A stretch of 64,000 bases of DNA from Pigmentiphaga sp. NML030171 (lineage in GTDB: Bacteria; Pseudomonadota; Gammaproteobacteria; Burkholderiales; Burkholderiaceae_B). The notes beneath the pieces are model-generated. The model saw only the letters and a list, made by a program, of their open reading frames with translations, was not told the DNA's origin and did not search any database. The position numbers and the translations under genes are program-made. The stretch is taken from NCBI RefSeq assembly GCF_002188635.1, contig NZ_NINX01000047.1, positions 46,919 to 110,918 on the forward strand. Reading direction: 5' to 3'. Of the stretch, positions 49,339 to 57,654 are shown piece by piece. Within the stretch, counting starts at the first letter, position 1; every line of letters starts with the position of its first letter.

Positions 49339-49355
49339 AATTCATAAAACGAATT
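49339..49355. promoter_or_regulatory. Candidate IclR operator 1
   Basis: AATTCATAAAACGAATT: AATTC/GAATT arms around a 7-bp centre. Same length and arms as operator 2, whose centre is exactly 20 bp (about two helical turns) away, which favours cooperative binding of a tetrameric IclR protein. AT-rich island in a GC-rich genome. Confidence 0.6.
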
Positions 49356-49358
49356 ATC

Positions 49359-49375
49359 AATTCATATAATGAATT
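49359..49375. promoter_or_regulatory. Candidate IclR operator 2
   Basis: AATTCATATAATGAATT: perfect 7-bp arms with a 3-bp centre. It overlaps the ATG at 49369, an upstream possible start of the acyl-CoA dehydrogenase gene, which argues that translation really begins at ATG 49387. Contains CATAAT-like hexamers, so it may also cover the -10 element. Confidence 0.6.
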
Positions 49376-50529
49376 ATTCAAGTGCCATGCAGCAAGATTG
49401 CACGCCGGAACTGGCCGAAATGCGGCCGGCCATCCGCCGCTTCGTCGGCGAGCGGCTCGAGCCCCTGGCCCGCCAGATGGACCAGGACGGCCAATTGGCG
49501 CCGTCGGCATTGGCCGAAATGCGCCAGCAAGGCTATCTGGGCATGCGCTTGCCGGTCGAATACGGCGGGGGCGGATTCGACTTGGCCACCTATTGCCTGG
49601 TCATGGAGGAAGTGGCGCGTTCACACCGCGTTTTCACGGTCATGCTCGATTGCACCAGCGGCCTGACCCCGATCGCCATCGCGCGCCATGGGACGCCCCA
49701 GCAGCGCGACAAGTATGTCGCGCGGCTGGCCAGCGGCGAATGGCTGGGCAGCTTCGCGCTGACCGAGCCCGAAGCGGGGTCGGACGCGGCCGCCTTGCGC
49801 ACCACGGCGGAAAAAAGGGCGGGGGGCTGGGTGATCAACGGGCTGAAGCAGTTCATCAGCGCCGCGCACCGCGCACAGGTGGTCATGGTCCTGGCCGTGA
49901 CCGATACGGCGCGGCGCGCGCGGGGCGGCATCACGGCCTTCCTGGTGGACCGGGGCACGCCGGGCATGTGCATCGCGCGGGTGGACAAGACCATCGGCTC
50001 CGACCCCATCGAGCTGGCCGAGATCCGCTTCGACGATTGCTTCGTGCCGGACGAGGCGGTGCTGGGCGAGGTGGGCGGCGGATTCCGCATCGCCATGGGG
50101 TCGCTGGCCAGCGGCCGCATGGGCGTATCGGCCGCGTGCATAGGCACGGCCGATCGGCTGCTGGAGGAAGCGGTGGCCTACGCCAAGGGCCGCGTCACTT
50201 TCGGCCAGCCGCTGGCCGACCGGCAGGCCATCCAGTGGATGCTGGCGGATTCGGCCACCGAGCTGGCGCTGGCGCGATCGCTGGCCTACGACACCATGCG
50301 GCGTATCGATGCCGGCCAGGACGCGGGCACGGCCACCAGCATGGTCAAGCTGTTCTGTTCCGAGATGGTGGGACGCGTTGCCGACCGCACGGTGCAGATA
50401 CTGGGCGGCTCGGGGCTGATCCGCGGCGTGCCGGTCGAGCGCTTCTATCGCGACGTGCGGCACTACCGCATCGGCGAAGGCGCGTCCGAGATCCAGCGCA
50501 TGCTGATCGCCCGGGCCCTGCTGAAATGA
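49369..50529 (+). CDS. Acyl-CoA dehydrogenase
   Basis: 386 aa from ATG 49369, or 380 aa from ATG 49387 (MQQDCTPELAEM), which I favour because the first ATG lies inside a palindromic operator. FAD-dependent alpha,beta-dehydrogenation of an acyl-CoA. Signatures: FALTEPEAGSDAAALRTTAEK, IGSDPIELAEIRFDDCFVP, RVTFGQPLADRQAIQ, QILGGSGLIRGVPVERFYRDVRHYRIGEGASEIQR with the catalytic Glu in the GEGASE segment. First gene of a seven-gene operon; its TGA overlaps the next ATG. Confidence 0.93.
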   Translation: MNYSSAMQQDCTPELAEMRPAIRRFVGERLEPLARQMDQDGQLAPSALAEMRQQGYLGMRLPVEYGGGGFDLATYCLVMEEVARSHRVFTVMLDCTSGLTPIAIARHGTPQQRDKYVARLASGEWLGSFALTEPEAGSDAAALRTTAEKRAGGWVINGLKQFISAAHRAQVVMVLAVTDTARRARGGITAFLVDRGTPGMCIARVDKTIGSDPIELAEIRFDDCFVPDEAVLGEVGGGFRIAMGSLASGRMGVSAACIGTADRLLEEAVAYAKGRVTFGQPLADRQAIQWMLADSATELALARSLAYDTMRRIDAGQDAGTATSMVKLFCSEMVGRVADRTVQILGGSGLIRGVPVERFYRDVRHYRIGEGASEIQRMLIARALLK

Positions 50530-51908
50530 GGGCCCGCCCGCCGGACACCGATCAGGGCAGCCGGCCGTTGGCGCGGCGCCTGGCGGCATTCGCGCTGGGA
50601 TTGCGGCGCGCGGACCTGTCGCCGGCGCGGCGCGAGAAGGTCGCGTTGATCCTGGCGGATTTCCTGGGGTGCGTGCTGGCCGGATCCAGTTTGCCCGAGG
50701 CCGGTTCGGCTTTCGTGCTGGCGCAGCCCGGCGCGGTGCGGATTCCCGGCGCGCCGGCGGGCCTGAGCCCGGAATCGGCGGCCATCGCGATGAGCGCCAT
50801 GGGTTCGCTGCTGCAATGGCACGACGGCTACGGCAATGGCGGCAACCATCCGTGCAACACCATCATCCCGGCCGTCTGGTCCATGCGCGAGGGCCGGACC
50901 ATGGAAGCGGTCCACATGGCCATCGCGGTCGGCTACGAAGTCGCGAACCGGCTGGCGGCCAGCGCGCATCCGGCCCTGACGCTGGCCGGGCTGGCGCCGA
51001 CCTCGTGTACGGGCGCGATCGGCGCGACCGCCGCCCTGGGACGCCTGCTGGAGCTGGACGAAGACACCCTGGCGCGCGCGCTCGGCAACGCCGCCTTCTC
51101 GTTTCCCGCGGCGGCGCTGCGCGGCCTGACCGAACACGGCTCGGCGGTGCCGCTGCATGGCGGCCTGGCGGCGCGCTGCGCCATCGAGTCGGTGAAGCTG
51201 GCGCGCGCCGGCCTGGGGTCGGGCGGCCGCATCTTCGAGGGCGGCGCCGATCCGGGCGTCCTGGACGTTCTGCGCAGCCGGGGGCTCGCGCAGGATCCGG
51301 CAACCTGGCGGGGCGAGACGCTGGACGGCGTGTACTTCAAGCCCATGCCCGCCTGCCGCCACGCCCAGCCGGCCATCGACGCCATCCAGTCCATCTGGAG
51401 CGACGGGCCGGTGGCTGCTCGCGAGATCGAACGCGTGGACGTGCATACCTATCCGGTGGCGCTGCGCTTCGGGCAGGCCCCGGGCGCGGCGCACGAGCTC
51501 TACGATCGGCTGATGAGCGTGGTATGGGCCGTGGCCAGCGCGCTGTGCCATGGCCGGTACGACTTGTCGAACGTGCGCCGGCCCGCCGTCGAACCGGGCG
51601 TGCTCGGCCTGTATCCGCGCATCCACCTGCATGTCGACGAATCGTACGCGGCGCTGTATCCGCGCTACCTGCCGGCGCGGGTCGAGATCGCGCTGCACGG
51701 AGGCGGCCGCCGCGCGGGCACTTGCATGATGGAGTACGGCACGCCGTCCGAGCACGGTCCTTATTCGCCCGGTGGCACGCACATGCCGCCGTTGGACAGG
51801 ACGGGAGTGGAACGCAAGTTCCTCCAGTTGGCGGGCACCGTGCTGGACGATGGCCAGGCCCGCGCGTTGTGGCTGGAGGCGAGGGCGGTGGCGGACTTGA
51901 GCGGGTAG
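50526..51908 (+). CDS. MmgE/PrpD family protein
   Basis: 460 aa, PrpD/MmgE-type dehydratase family (2-methylcitrate dehydratase and relatives such as cis-aconitate decarboxylase). Typical segments: ILADFLGCVLAGSSL, WHDGYGNGGNHPCNTIIPA, VGYEVANRLAAS, STGAIGA-like SCTGAIGATAALGRLL, and KPMPACRHAQPAIDAI with the substrate-binding cysteine/His region. ATG 50526 overlaps the acyl-CoA dehydrogenase stop (ATGA). Not next to prpB/prpC, so a methylcitrate role is unlikely; it probably (de)hydrates a substituted tricarboxylic or dicarboxylic acid. Confidence 0.88.
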   Translation: MRARPPDTDQGSRPLARRLAAFALGLRRADLSPARREKVALILADFLGCVLAGSSLPEAGSAFVLAQPGAVRIPGAPAGLSPESAAIAMSAMGSLLQWHDGYGNGGNHPCNTIIPAVWSMREGRTMEAVHMAIAVGYEVANRLAASAHPALTLAGLAPTSCTGAIGATAALGRLLELDEDTLARALGNAAFSFPAAALRGLTEHGSAVPLHGGLAARCAIESVKLARAGLGSGGRIFEGGADPGVLDVLRSRGLAQDPATWRGETLDGVYFKPMPACRHAQPAIDAIQSIWSDGPVAAREIERVDVHTYPVALRFGQAPGAAHELYDRLMSVVWAVASALCHGRYDLSNVRRPAVEPGVLGLYPRIHLHVDESYAALYPRYLPARVEIALHGGGRRAGTCMMEYGTPSEHGPYSPGGTHMPPLDRTGVERKFLQLAGTVLDDGQARALWLEARAVADLSG

Positions 51909-51947
51909 GCGAGGGCTGGGGTGCGGGATGCCGTTTTCCTAATTGTC

Positions 51948-51979
51948 CTATTGACAGAACAATAGATCATAAATAAAGT
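51948..51979 (+). promoter_or_regulatory. Internal promoter with overlapping palindrome before hyuB
   Basis: TTGACA (51951-51956), 17-bp spacer, TAAAGT (51974-51979): a fair sigma-70 promoter 18 bp upstream of the hyuB ATG. Overlapping it, CTATTG (51948-51953) and CAATAG (51960-51965) form a perfect 6-bp inverted repeat, so a repressor could occlude the -35. AT-rich relative to its surroundings. Confidence 0.55.
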
Positions 51980-51996
51980 CCCCCGGAGTATCCTGA

Positions 51997-53682
51997 ATGC
52001 AAGAGGGCAGCATGTCGGAAGTCAAGCTGGACCCGGTCACCCTGGCCGTCCTGAAAGGCCGGCTGGAGCAGATCGCCGATGAGATGGACGCCACGCTCTA
52101 CCGCAGTGCGTTCAATCCCATCATTGCCGAGGCCCACGATGCCTGCCACGGGATCTACGACGGTGCGACCGGCGATACCCTGGTACAGGGCAAATCGGGG
52201 CTGCCGGTGTTCGTCGGGGCGATGGCGTTCGCGGTGCGGGCGGCGGTCCAGGCGGCGCAGCCGCTGGGCGGCATGCGCGAAGGCGAGGTCTGGCTGTTCA
52301 ACGATCCCTACGAAGGCGGCACGCACGCCAATGATTTCAAGCTGGTCAAGCCCTTCTTCCTGGAAGGCCGGCTGGTCTGTTTCCTGGCCTCGGCCGCGCA
52401 TTGGCACGACGTGGGCGGCAACGTTCCCGGCAACTACAACCCGGCGGCTACCGAGTGCTGGCAAGAGGCGGTCCAGATCCCGCCGGTGCGCATCGTGCAG
52501 CAAGGGGAAGTGAATCCCGACGTGCTGGCCATCCTGCGCGCCAATACGCGCATGCCCGACAGCCTGTGGGGCGACCTGAACGGGCAGCTCGCGGCGCTGG
52601 AACTGGGCGAGCGGCGCCTGGCCGAGCTGTTCGCGGCCTATGGCGAGGCGCGGGTGACGGGCGCCATGGGCGCGCTGCGCGAACGGGCGCGCAGGCTGAT
52701 GCGGGCGCACATCGCGTCGCTGCCCGATGGCCGCTATGCATTCGAGGATTATCTGGACAACGACGGCATCCGCGACGACATGCTGCGCGTCGCGCTGGAC
52801 ATGACGGTGGAAGGCGAGCGGCTGGTGCTGGATTTCTCGCGCACCTCGGGCCCCTGCGCGGGGGCGGTCAACATTTCGCGCGCCACCGCGGTAGCGGCGT
52901 GCTATGTCGCGCTCAAGCACCTCTTTCCCGACGTGCCGGCCAATGCCGGCGTGCTGGATGCGGTCGAGTTCGTGATGCCCGAGGGCCTGTTGATCACGGC
53001 GCAGCGGCCGCGGCCGGTCGGCGGCTACACCGAGACCATCCTGCGCATGATAGACGTGGTCTTCAGCGCGGCGGCGCAGGCCGATCCGGCGCGCGCCGTG
53101 GCGCAGGCCTACGGCACGATCAACGCGCTGTCCATAGCGGGGCTGCGCAGCGACGAAGGGCGCCGGGGCCAGCGCTGGGTGATGTTCAGCTTCTTCGGCG
53201 GCGGCCACGGCGGCCATGCCGGCGGCGATGGCCTGAGCCACGGCAACGCGCCCATTTCCACGGCCACGATACCGCCGCTGGAGATCATCGAGGCCGCGTA
53301 TCCGGTGCGCTTCACGCAGTGGTCGCTGCGGCCCGATTCGGGCGGGGCCGGCACGCACCGGGGCGGCCTGGGCGCGGTCTACGAGATCGAACTGCTGGAG
53401 CAGTCGGCGCAGGCTTTCATCTTCGGCGAGCGCGGCAAGTCCGCGCCCAAGGGCATCGCGGGCGGCGGCAACGGCGCGTTGAACCGGTTCAGCTATTGCG
53501 TGGACGGCCAGTGGCGGACCCCGCCCATGGTGTCGAAGATGATGGGGATACCGCTCTCGCGCGGGGACAGGGTCAGGCTGGAGACCCCGGGCGGGGGCGG
53601 CTATGGCGATCCCGCGCGGCGCAGCGGCGCCGCCGTGGAGCGCGACCGGGCCATGGGCTATGTGACGGAGGGTGGGCAGTGA
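51997..53682 (+). CDS. Hydantoinase B / oxoprolinase family, HyuB-type subunit
   Basis: 561 aa from ATG 51997 (GGAG upstream) or 556 aa from ATG 52012 (AGAGGG upstream); both are possible. HyuB family: MDATLYRSAFNPIIAEAHDACHGIYD, LFNDPYEGGTHANDFKLVKPFF, SAAHWHDVGGNVPGNYNP, QWSLRPDSGGAGTHRGGLGAVYEIEL, and the final glycine-rich LETPGGGGYGDPARR. Precedes hyuA, whose GTG overlaps its TGA. Divergent from the 22.8-kb copy, and the gene order (B then A) is reversed. Confidence 0.92.
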   Translation: MQEGSMSEVKLDPVTLAVLKGRLEQIADEMDATLYRSAFNPIIAEAHDACHGIYDGATGDTLVQGKSGLPVFVGAMAFAVRAAVQAAQPLGGMREGEVWLFNDPYEGGTHANDFKLVKPFFLEGRLVCFLASAAHWHDVGGNVPGNYNPAATECWQEAVQIPPVRIVQQGEVNPDVLAILRANTRMPDSLWGDLNGQLAALELGERRLAELFAAYGEARVTGAMGALRERARRLMRAHIASLPDGRYAFEDYLDNDGIRDDMLRVALDMTVEGERLVLDFSRTSGPCAGAVNISRATAVAACYVALKHLFPDVPANAGVLDAVEFVMPEGLLITAQRPRPVGGYTETILRMIDVVFSAAAQADPARAVAQAYGTINALSIAGLRSDEGRRGQRWVMFSFFGGGHGGHAGGDGLSHGNAPISTATIPPLEIIEAAYPVRFTQWSLRPDSGGAGTHRGGLGAVYEIELLEQSAQAFIFGERGKSAPKGIAGGGNGALNRFSYCVDGQWRTPPMVSKMMGIPLSRGDRVRLETPGGGGYGDPARRSGAAVERDRAMGYVTEGGQ

Positions 53683-55727
53683 GCGGGCAGCAGCGGGTCG
53701 TCGGCGTCGACGTGGGCGGAACATTCACCGACCTGTTCGTGCTGGACGAGGCGGACCAGTCGGTGGCGGTGGTCAAGGTCCCCTCCACGCGAGGCGAGGA
53801 AGCGGTCGGCTTCATGAACGGCATCGCGCGGCTGGACGATGCCGCCGGCGGCGCGGCCGGCATCGCCACCATCATCCATGGCACCACCGTGGGCACCAAT
53901 GCGCTGCTCGAGCGCAAGGCCGCGCGCACGGGTTTGATCACCACGCGCGGCTTCGCCGACGTGCTCGAGATGCGGCGGCGCGACCGGCCGCATACCTGGG
54001 GACTGCGCGGAGAATACCTGCCTCCCATCTCGCGCGACCTGCGCAAGGAAGTGGACGAGCGCGTGCTGGCCGACGGTTCCATCCACACCGAAGTGGACCT
54101 GGACCAGGTCGAGGCCTGCGTGCGCGAACTGCTGGCGCAGGGCTGCGAGGCGGTCTGCGTCTTCTTCATCAACACCTATGCCAACCCGGCCAACGAGGCG
54201 GCGGCGGTGGCGCGCGTGCGCGAACTGTGGCCCAACGACTGCGTGACCTCGTCGGCCGAGGTCCTGCCCGAGATCCGCGAGTTCGAGCGTGTCTCCACGG
54301 CCAGCCTCAACGCGGCATTGCAACCCGTCGTGGGCGGCTACCTGCGGCGGCTGGAAGGCGACCTGCGCGAACGCGGCTTCGGCGGGCAACTGATGATCGT
54401 GCAAAGCAACGGCGGAGTGATGTCGCGGCAGACCGCCTGCGAGCTGCCCGTGCGCACGACGCTGTCGGGCCCCGCGGCGGGGGTCATCGCCTGCGCCGCG
54501 ATCGCGCGCGCGGCCGGCCATCCTGACGTGATGACCGGGGACATGGGCGGAACCTCGTTCGACGTCTCGCTGGTGGTGGACGGGCGGGTGGCGCTGGCCG
54601 AGCAGACCAGCATCGCCTTCGGCATGGTCGTGCGCTCGCCCATGATACAGATCGAGACCATAGGCGCCGGCGGCGGGTCGATCGCCAAGGTGGATGCCGG
54701 CGGCATGCTGCAGGTGGGACCCGAGTCGGCGGGCAGCCGGCCCGGGCCGGCCTGCTACGGGCACGGCAATCCCTATCCCACGGTCACCGACGCCAACCTG
54801 CTGCTGGGCCGCATCGACGCCGCGTGGCCGCTGGGCGGAGGCCTTCTGGGCACGCTGGACGCGGAACTGGCGCGCGCCGCCATCCGCGCCCACGTCGCCG
54901 AGCCGCTGGGCCTGGACGTGCTGGAGGCGGCCGAGGCCATCCTGACCGTGGCCAATGCCAAGATGGCGGGCGCTTTGCGCCTGGTGTCCATCGAGAAGGG
55001 ACACGACCCGCGCCGGTTCGCCTACATGCCCTTCGGCGGAGGAGGCGGGCTGCACGTGTGCGCGATGATGCGCGAGACGGGCGTGGAGACGGGCATCGTG
55101 CCGCGCTATCCCGGCGTGACCTCGGCGCTGGGCTGCGTGATGGCCGACCTGCGCCACGATGCGGTGCGGACCATCAACCGCGGCCTGCACGAGGTGGATT
55201 TCGAGACCCTGCGCGCGCTGGTCGGGGAGTTCCGCGAGCGCTGCGACGTGCACCTGGCCTCGGCCGGCGTGGCCATCGCCTCGGTGCGCGAGGAACTCTT
55301 CCTGGACATGCTCTACCAGGGCCAGACCCATACCGTGATGGTGCCGGTCCAGGCCGACCACCTGCACGCCGGGGCCGTGGCCGCCGCGTTCGAGGCCGCG
55401 TATCGCGCCGAGTTCGGGCGGCTGTTGCCGGGCATTGCCGTGCGCATCATGAACCTGCGCTACGCGCGGATCGGCGTGCGGCCCAAATTCGACCTGCGCC
55501 TGCTGGCACCTCCGGCCGATGCGCGGCCCAGGCCGGCCGACACGCAACGTGTGCACGTGAACGGCGCGTGGATGGACGTGCCGCGCCATGCGCGCCTGGA
55601 GCTGCCCGCGGGCACGCGAGTCGAGGGGCCGGCCATCCTGGAGCAGCCCGATACCACCGTATGGCTGGAGCCGGGCTTCTCGGCCACGACGGACGACCAC
55701 GGCAATCTGATCCTGAAACCGGTTTGA
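53679..55727 (+). CDS. Hydantoinase A / oxoprolinase family, HyuA-type ATPase subunit
   Basis: 682 aa from GTG 53679 (GGAGG upstream; GTGA overlap with hyuB stop). Actin-like ATPase motifs: VVGVDVGGTFTDLFVLD, VMTGDMGGTSFDVSLVVDG, ETIGAGGGSIAKVDAGGMLQVGPESAG and [35 protein letters not shown] is the family landmark. With HyuB it should hydrolyse a cyclic imide/lactam or carboxylate a ketone in an ATP-dependent way. Substrate not determinable from sequence. Confidence 0.93.
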   Translation: MSGQQRVVGVDVGGTFTDLFVLDEADQSVAVVKVPSTRGEEAVGFMNGIARLDDAAGGAAGIATIIHGTTVGTNALLERKAARTGLITTRGFADVLEMRRRDRPHTWGLRGEYLPPISRDLRKEVDERVLADGSIHTEVDLDQVEACVRELLAQGCEAVCVFFINTYANPANEAAAVARVRELWPNDCVTSSAEVLPEIREFERVSTASLNAALQPVVGGYLRRLEGDLRERGFGGQLMIVQSNGGVMSRQTACELPVRTTLSGPAAGVIACAAIARAAGHPDVMTGDMGGTSFDVSLVVDGRVALAEQTSIAFGMVVRSPMIQIETIGAGGGSIAKVDAGGMLQVGPESAGSRPGPACYGHGNPYPTVTDANLLLGRIDAAWPLGGGLLGTLDAELARAAIRAHVAEPLGLDVLEAAEAILTVANAKMAGALRLVSIEKGHDPRRFAYMPFGGGGGLHVCAMMRETGVETGIVPRYPGVTSALGCVMADLRHDAVRTINRGLHEVDFETLRALVGEFRERCDVHLASAGVAIASVREELFLDMLYQGQTHTVMVPVQADHLHAGAVAAAFEAAYRAEFGRLLPGIAVRIMNLRYARIGVRPKFDLRLLAPPADARPRPADTQRVHVNGAWMDVPRHARLELPAGTRVEGPAILEQPDTTVWLEPGFSATTDDHGNLILKPV

Positions 55728-55787
55728 TCCGGGCGGGATGGCCCGCCCGGCATGCGATGCAGTCCCGTAGACGATGAGGTAGGCGAA

Positions 55788-56768
55788 ATGAGATCCCGCA
55801 TCAAGCTTCGTGAGTACCTGGCCATCCTGTGCGCCGCGCTGGCGGCCGGCGTGCCGGCCGCGGTCCGTGCGCAGGACTATCCGTCGCGCCCGGTCATGAT
55901 GGTCAACACCTGGGCGCCCGGCGGCCCGTCCGACGCCATCATCCGGCCGCTGCTGGAAAAGTTCTCGCAGAAGTTTGGCCAGCCCTTCGTGCTGGAGAAC
56001 CGCAGCGGCGCCAACGGCAGCATAGGCACCAGCTACGTGGCGCGGTCCAGGAACGACGGCTATACGCTGCTGTTCGCCAACGTCGGGCCGATCGCCATCA
56101 GTCCCTGGCTGCCCGACAAGCCCAGCTACGATTCGATCAAGGACTTCCAGCCCATCGGCCAGATCGTGTCGGGCTCCACGGTGCTGGTGGTGGCGCCATC
56201 GTTCCCGGCCTCGAACATGCGCGAATTCATCGACTACGCGAAGAAGCATCCCGGCAAGATCACCTATGGGTCGGTGGGCATAGGAAGCAGCACGCACGTG
56301 GCGGGCGCCACGCTGGCCAAGATGGCCGGCATCCAGATGGTCCACGCGCCTTACCGGGGGTCTTCGCAGATCCAGGTCGACATCATGTCCGGCCAGATCC
56401 AGTCCGCCTTCGTGAGCCTGGGCGGCGCGCTGGAACTGATCCGCGCGGGCAAGCTCAAGGCGATCGCGGTCAGCACCCAGTCGCGCTCGTCGGTGCTGCC
56501 CGACGTGCCGGCCGTGTCCGAGACCGTGCCGGGCTTCGACTTCAATGTCTGGTACGGGCTGATGGCGCCCGCAGGCACGCCCAGGGACGTGGTGCAGGCC
56601 CTGGCCGATGCGCTGAAGGAAGCGATGGCGATGCCCGACATCAGGAACCGGCTGCTGGCCAGCGGCCTGGACCCGCATCCGACCGGCCCGGCCGAGTTCG
56701 CCAGGAAGATCGAGCAGGACCTGGCGGCCTGGAAGCAGGCGGTCGCCAACGCCAACCTGACGCCGTAA
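55788..56768 (+). CDS. Bug-family periplasmic solute-binding protein
   Basis: 326-aa Bug/TctC receptor. Signal peptide MRSRIKLREYLAILCAALAAG...RAQ, then DYPSRPVMMVNTWAPGGPSDAIIR, VLENRSGANGSIGTSYVARSRNDGYTLLFAN, VHAPYRGSSQIQVDIMSG, LPDVPAVSETVPGFDF and LMAPAGTPRDVVQAL. ATG 55788 has AGGTAGG upstream. Sits between hyuA and the amidohydrolase gene, probably supplying the substrate-specific uptake component of this operon; no TctAB partner nearby. Confidence 0.94.
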   Translation: MRSRIKLREYLAILCAALAAGVPAAVRAQDYPSRPVMMVNTWAPGGPSDAIIRPLLEKFSQKFGQPFVLENRSGANGSIGTSYVARSRNDGYTLLFANVGPIAISPWLPDKPSYDSIKDFQPIGQIVSGSTVLVVAPSFPASNMREFIDYAKKHPGKITYGSVGIGSSTHVAGATLAKMAGIQMVHAPYRGSSQIQVDIMSGQIQSAFVSLGGALELIRAGKLKAIAVSTQSRSSVLPDVPAVSETVPGFDFNVWYGLMAPAGTPRDVVQALADALKEAMAMPDIRNRLLASGLDPHPTGPAEFARKIEQDLAAWKQAVANANLTP

Positions 56769-56781
56769 TCGAGGAAGCGAG

Positions 56782-57654
56782 ATGACCTCCCACAGCTACG
56801 ACATCCCGGCGATCGACGCCGTGGTCAATATCTGGACGCCCGAGCTGCTGGCGCAACGGCCCAAGCGCGATGCCTTCTACAGCGGCAAGATGAACGTCGA
56901 TACGGCCATCATGCAAGGGTTGTCGCACGAGGACATGCTGCGCCGCATGGACGCCGCCGGCATCGAACAGGCCTTCCTGATCGCCGCCAAGGTAGGGCCC
57001 TGGCAGCATCGCGCCAGCTACCACGTGCCCTACGAGGCGGTGGCCGAGGCGGTCAATCGCCATCCCGACCGCTTCCACGGCCTGGCCGGACTCGACCCCA
57101 CGGAAGGCATGCGAGGCGTGCGGGAGCTGGAGAAGGCCGTGCGGGAATACGGCTTCATCGGCGCGCATTTCTATCCCCATTGGTTCGAGCTCGCGCCCGA
57201 TCACGCGAAGTGGTATCCCTTCTACGCCAAGTGCGCGGAACTGGACGTGCCGGTGCAGCTCCAGGTGGGGCAGTCCATGATCTACGACCCTTCGCACCGG
57301 CTGCGCAGCGTGGGCCGGCCCATCTGCCTGGACGCGGTGGCCTGCGATTTTCCGGAGCTCAAGATCATCGGGATACATGTGGGCATACCCTGGACCGAGG
57401 AGATGATCGCCATGGCCTGGAAGCATCCCAACGTCTACATCGGCACGGACGCCCACAGCCCCAGGTACTGGCCCGAGGCCTTCGTGAAGTACATCGACAG
57501 CTACGGCCAGGACAAGGTGGTGTTCGGCACCGATTTTCCCATCCTGGATTTCAAGCGCGCGCGGGACGAGATCGAGGCCCTGGGCCTGCGGCCCGGCCCC
57601 CGGGAAAAGCTGTTGCGCGGCAATGTGCTGCGTGTCTACGGACTGGACCGATGA
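56782..57654 (+). CDS. Amidohydrolase-superfamily protein (ACMSD-like) lacking the N-terminal HxH motif
   Basis: 290 aa, amidohydrolase_2/ACMSD-type TIM barrel. Retained: GFIGAHFYPHWFEL, KIIGIHVGIPWTEEMI, PNVYIGTDAHSPRYWPEAF and VVFGTDFPILDF, which hold the later metal/active-site His and Asp. At the N-terminus the usual DxHxH metal ligands are replaced (PAIDAVVNIWTPE), so metal use must differ from classical members. Such enzymes hydrolyse or decarboxylate carboxylic acids. 13 bp after the Bug gene; its TGA overlaps the next ATG. Confidence 0.87.
   Translation: MTSHSYDIPAIDAVVNIWTPELLAQRPKRDAFYSGKMNVDTAIMQGLSHEDMLRRMDAAGIEQAFLIAAKVGPWQHRASYHVPYEAVAEAVNRHPDRFHGLAGLDPTEGMRGVRELEKAVREYGFIGAHFYPHWFELAPDHAKWYPFYAKCAELDVPVQLQVGQSMIYDPSHRLRSVGRPICLDAVACDFPELKIIGIHVGIPWTEEMIAMAWKHPNVYIGTDAHSPRYWPEAFVKYIDSYGQDKVVFGTDFPILDFKRARDEIEALGLRPGPREKLLRGNVLRVYGLDR

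Noticed and set aside
52401..53678. Upstream extension of the second hyuA frame
   Set aside because: Overlaps hyuB in another frame without conserved sequence; the HyuA N-terminus VVGVDVGGTFTD begins just after GTG 53679.
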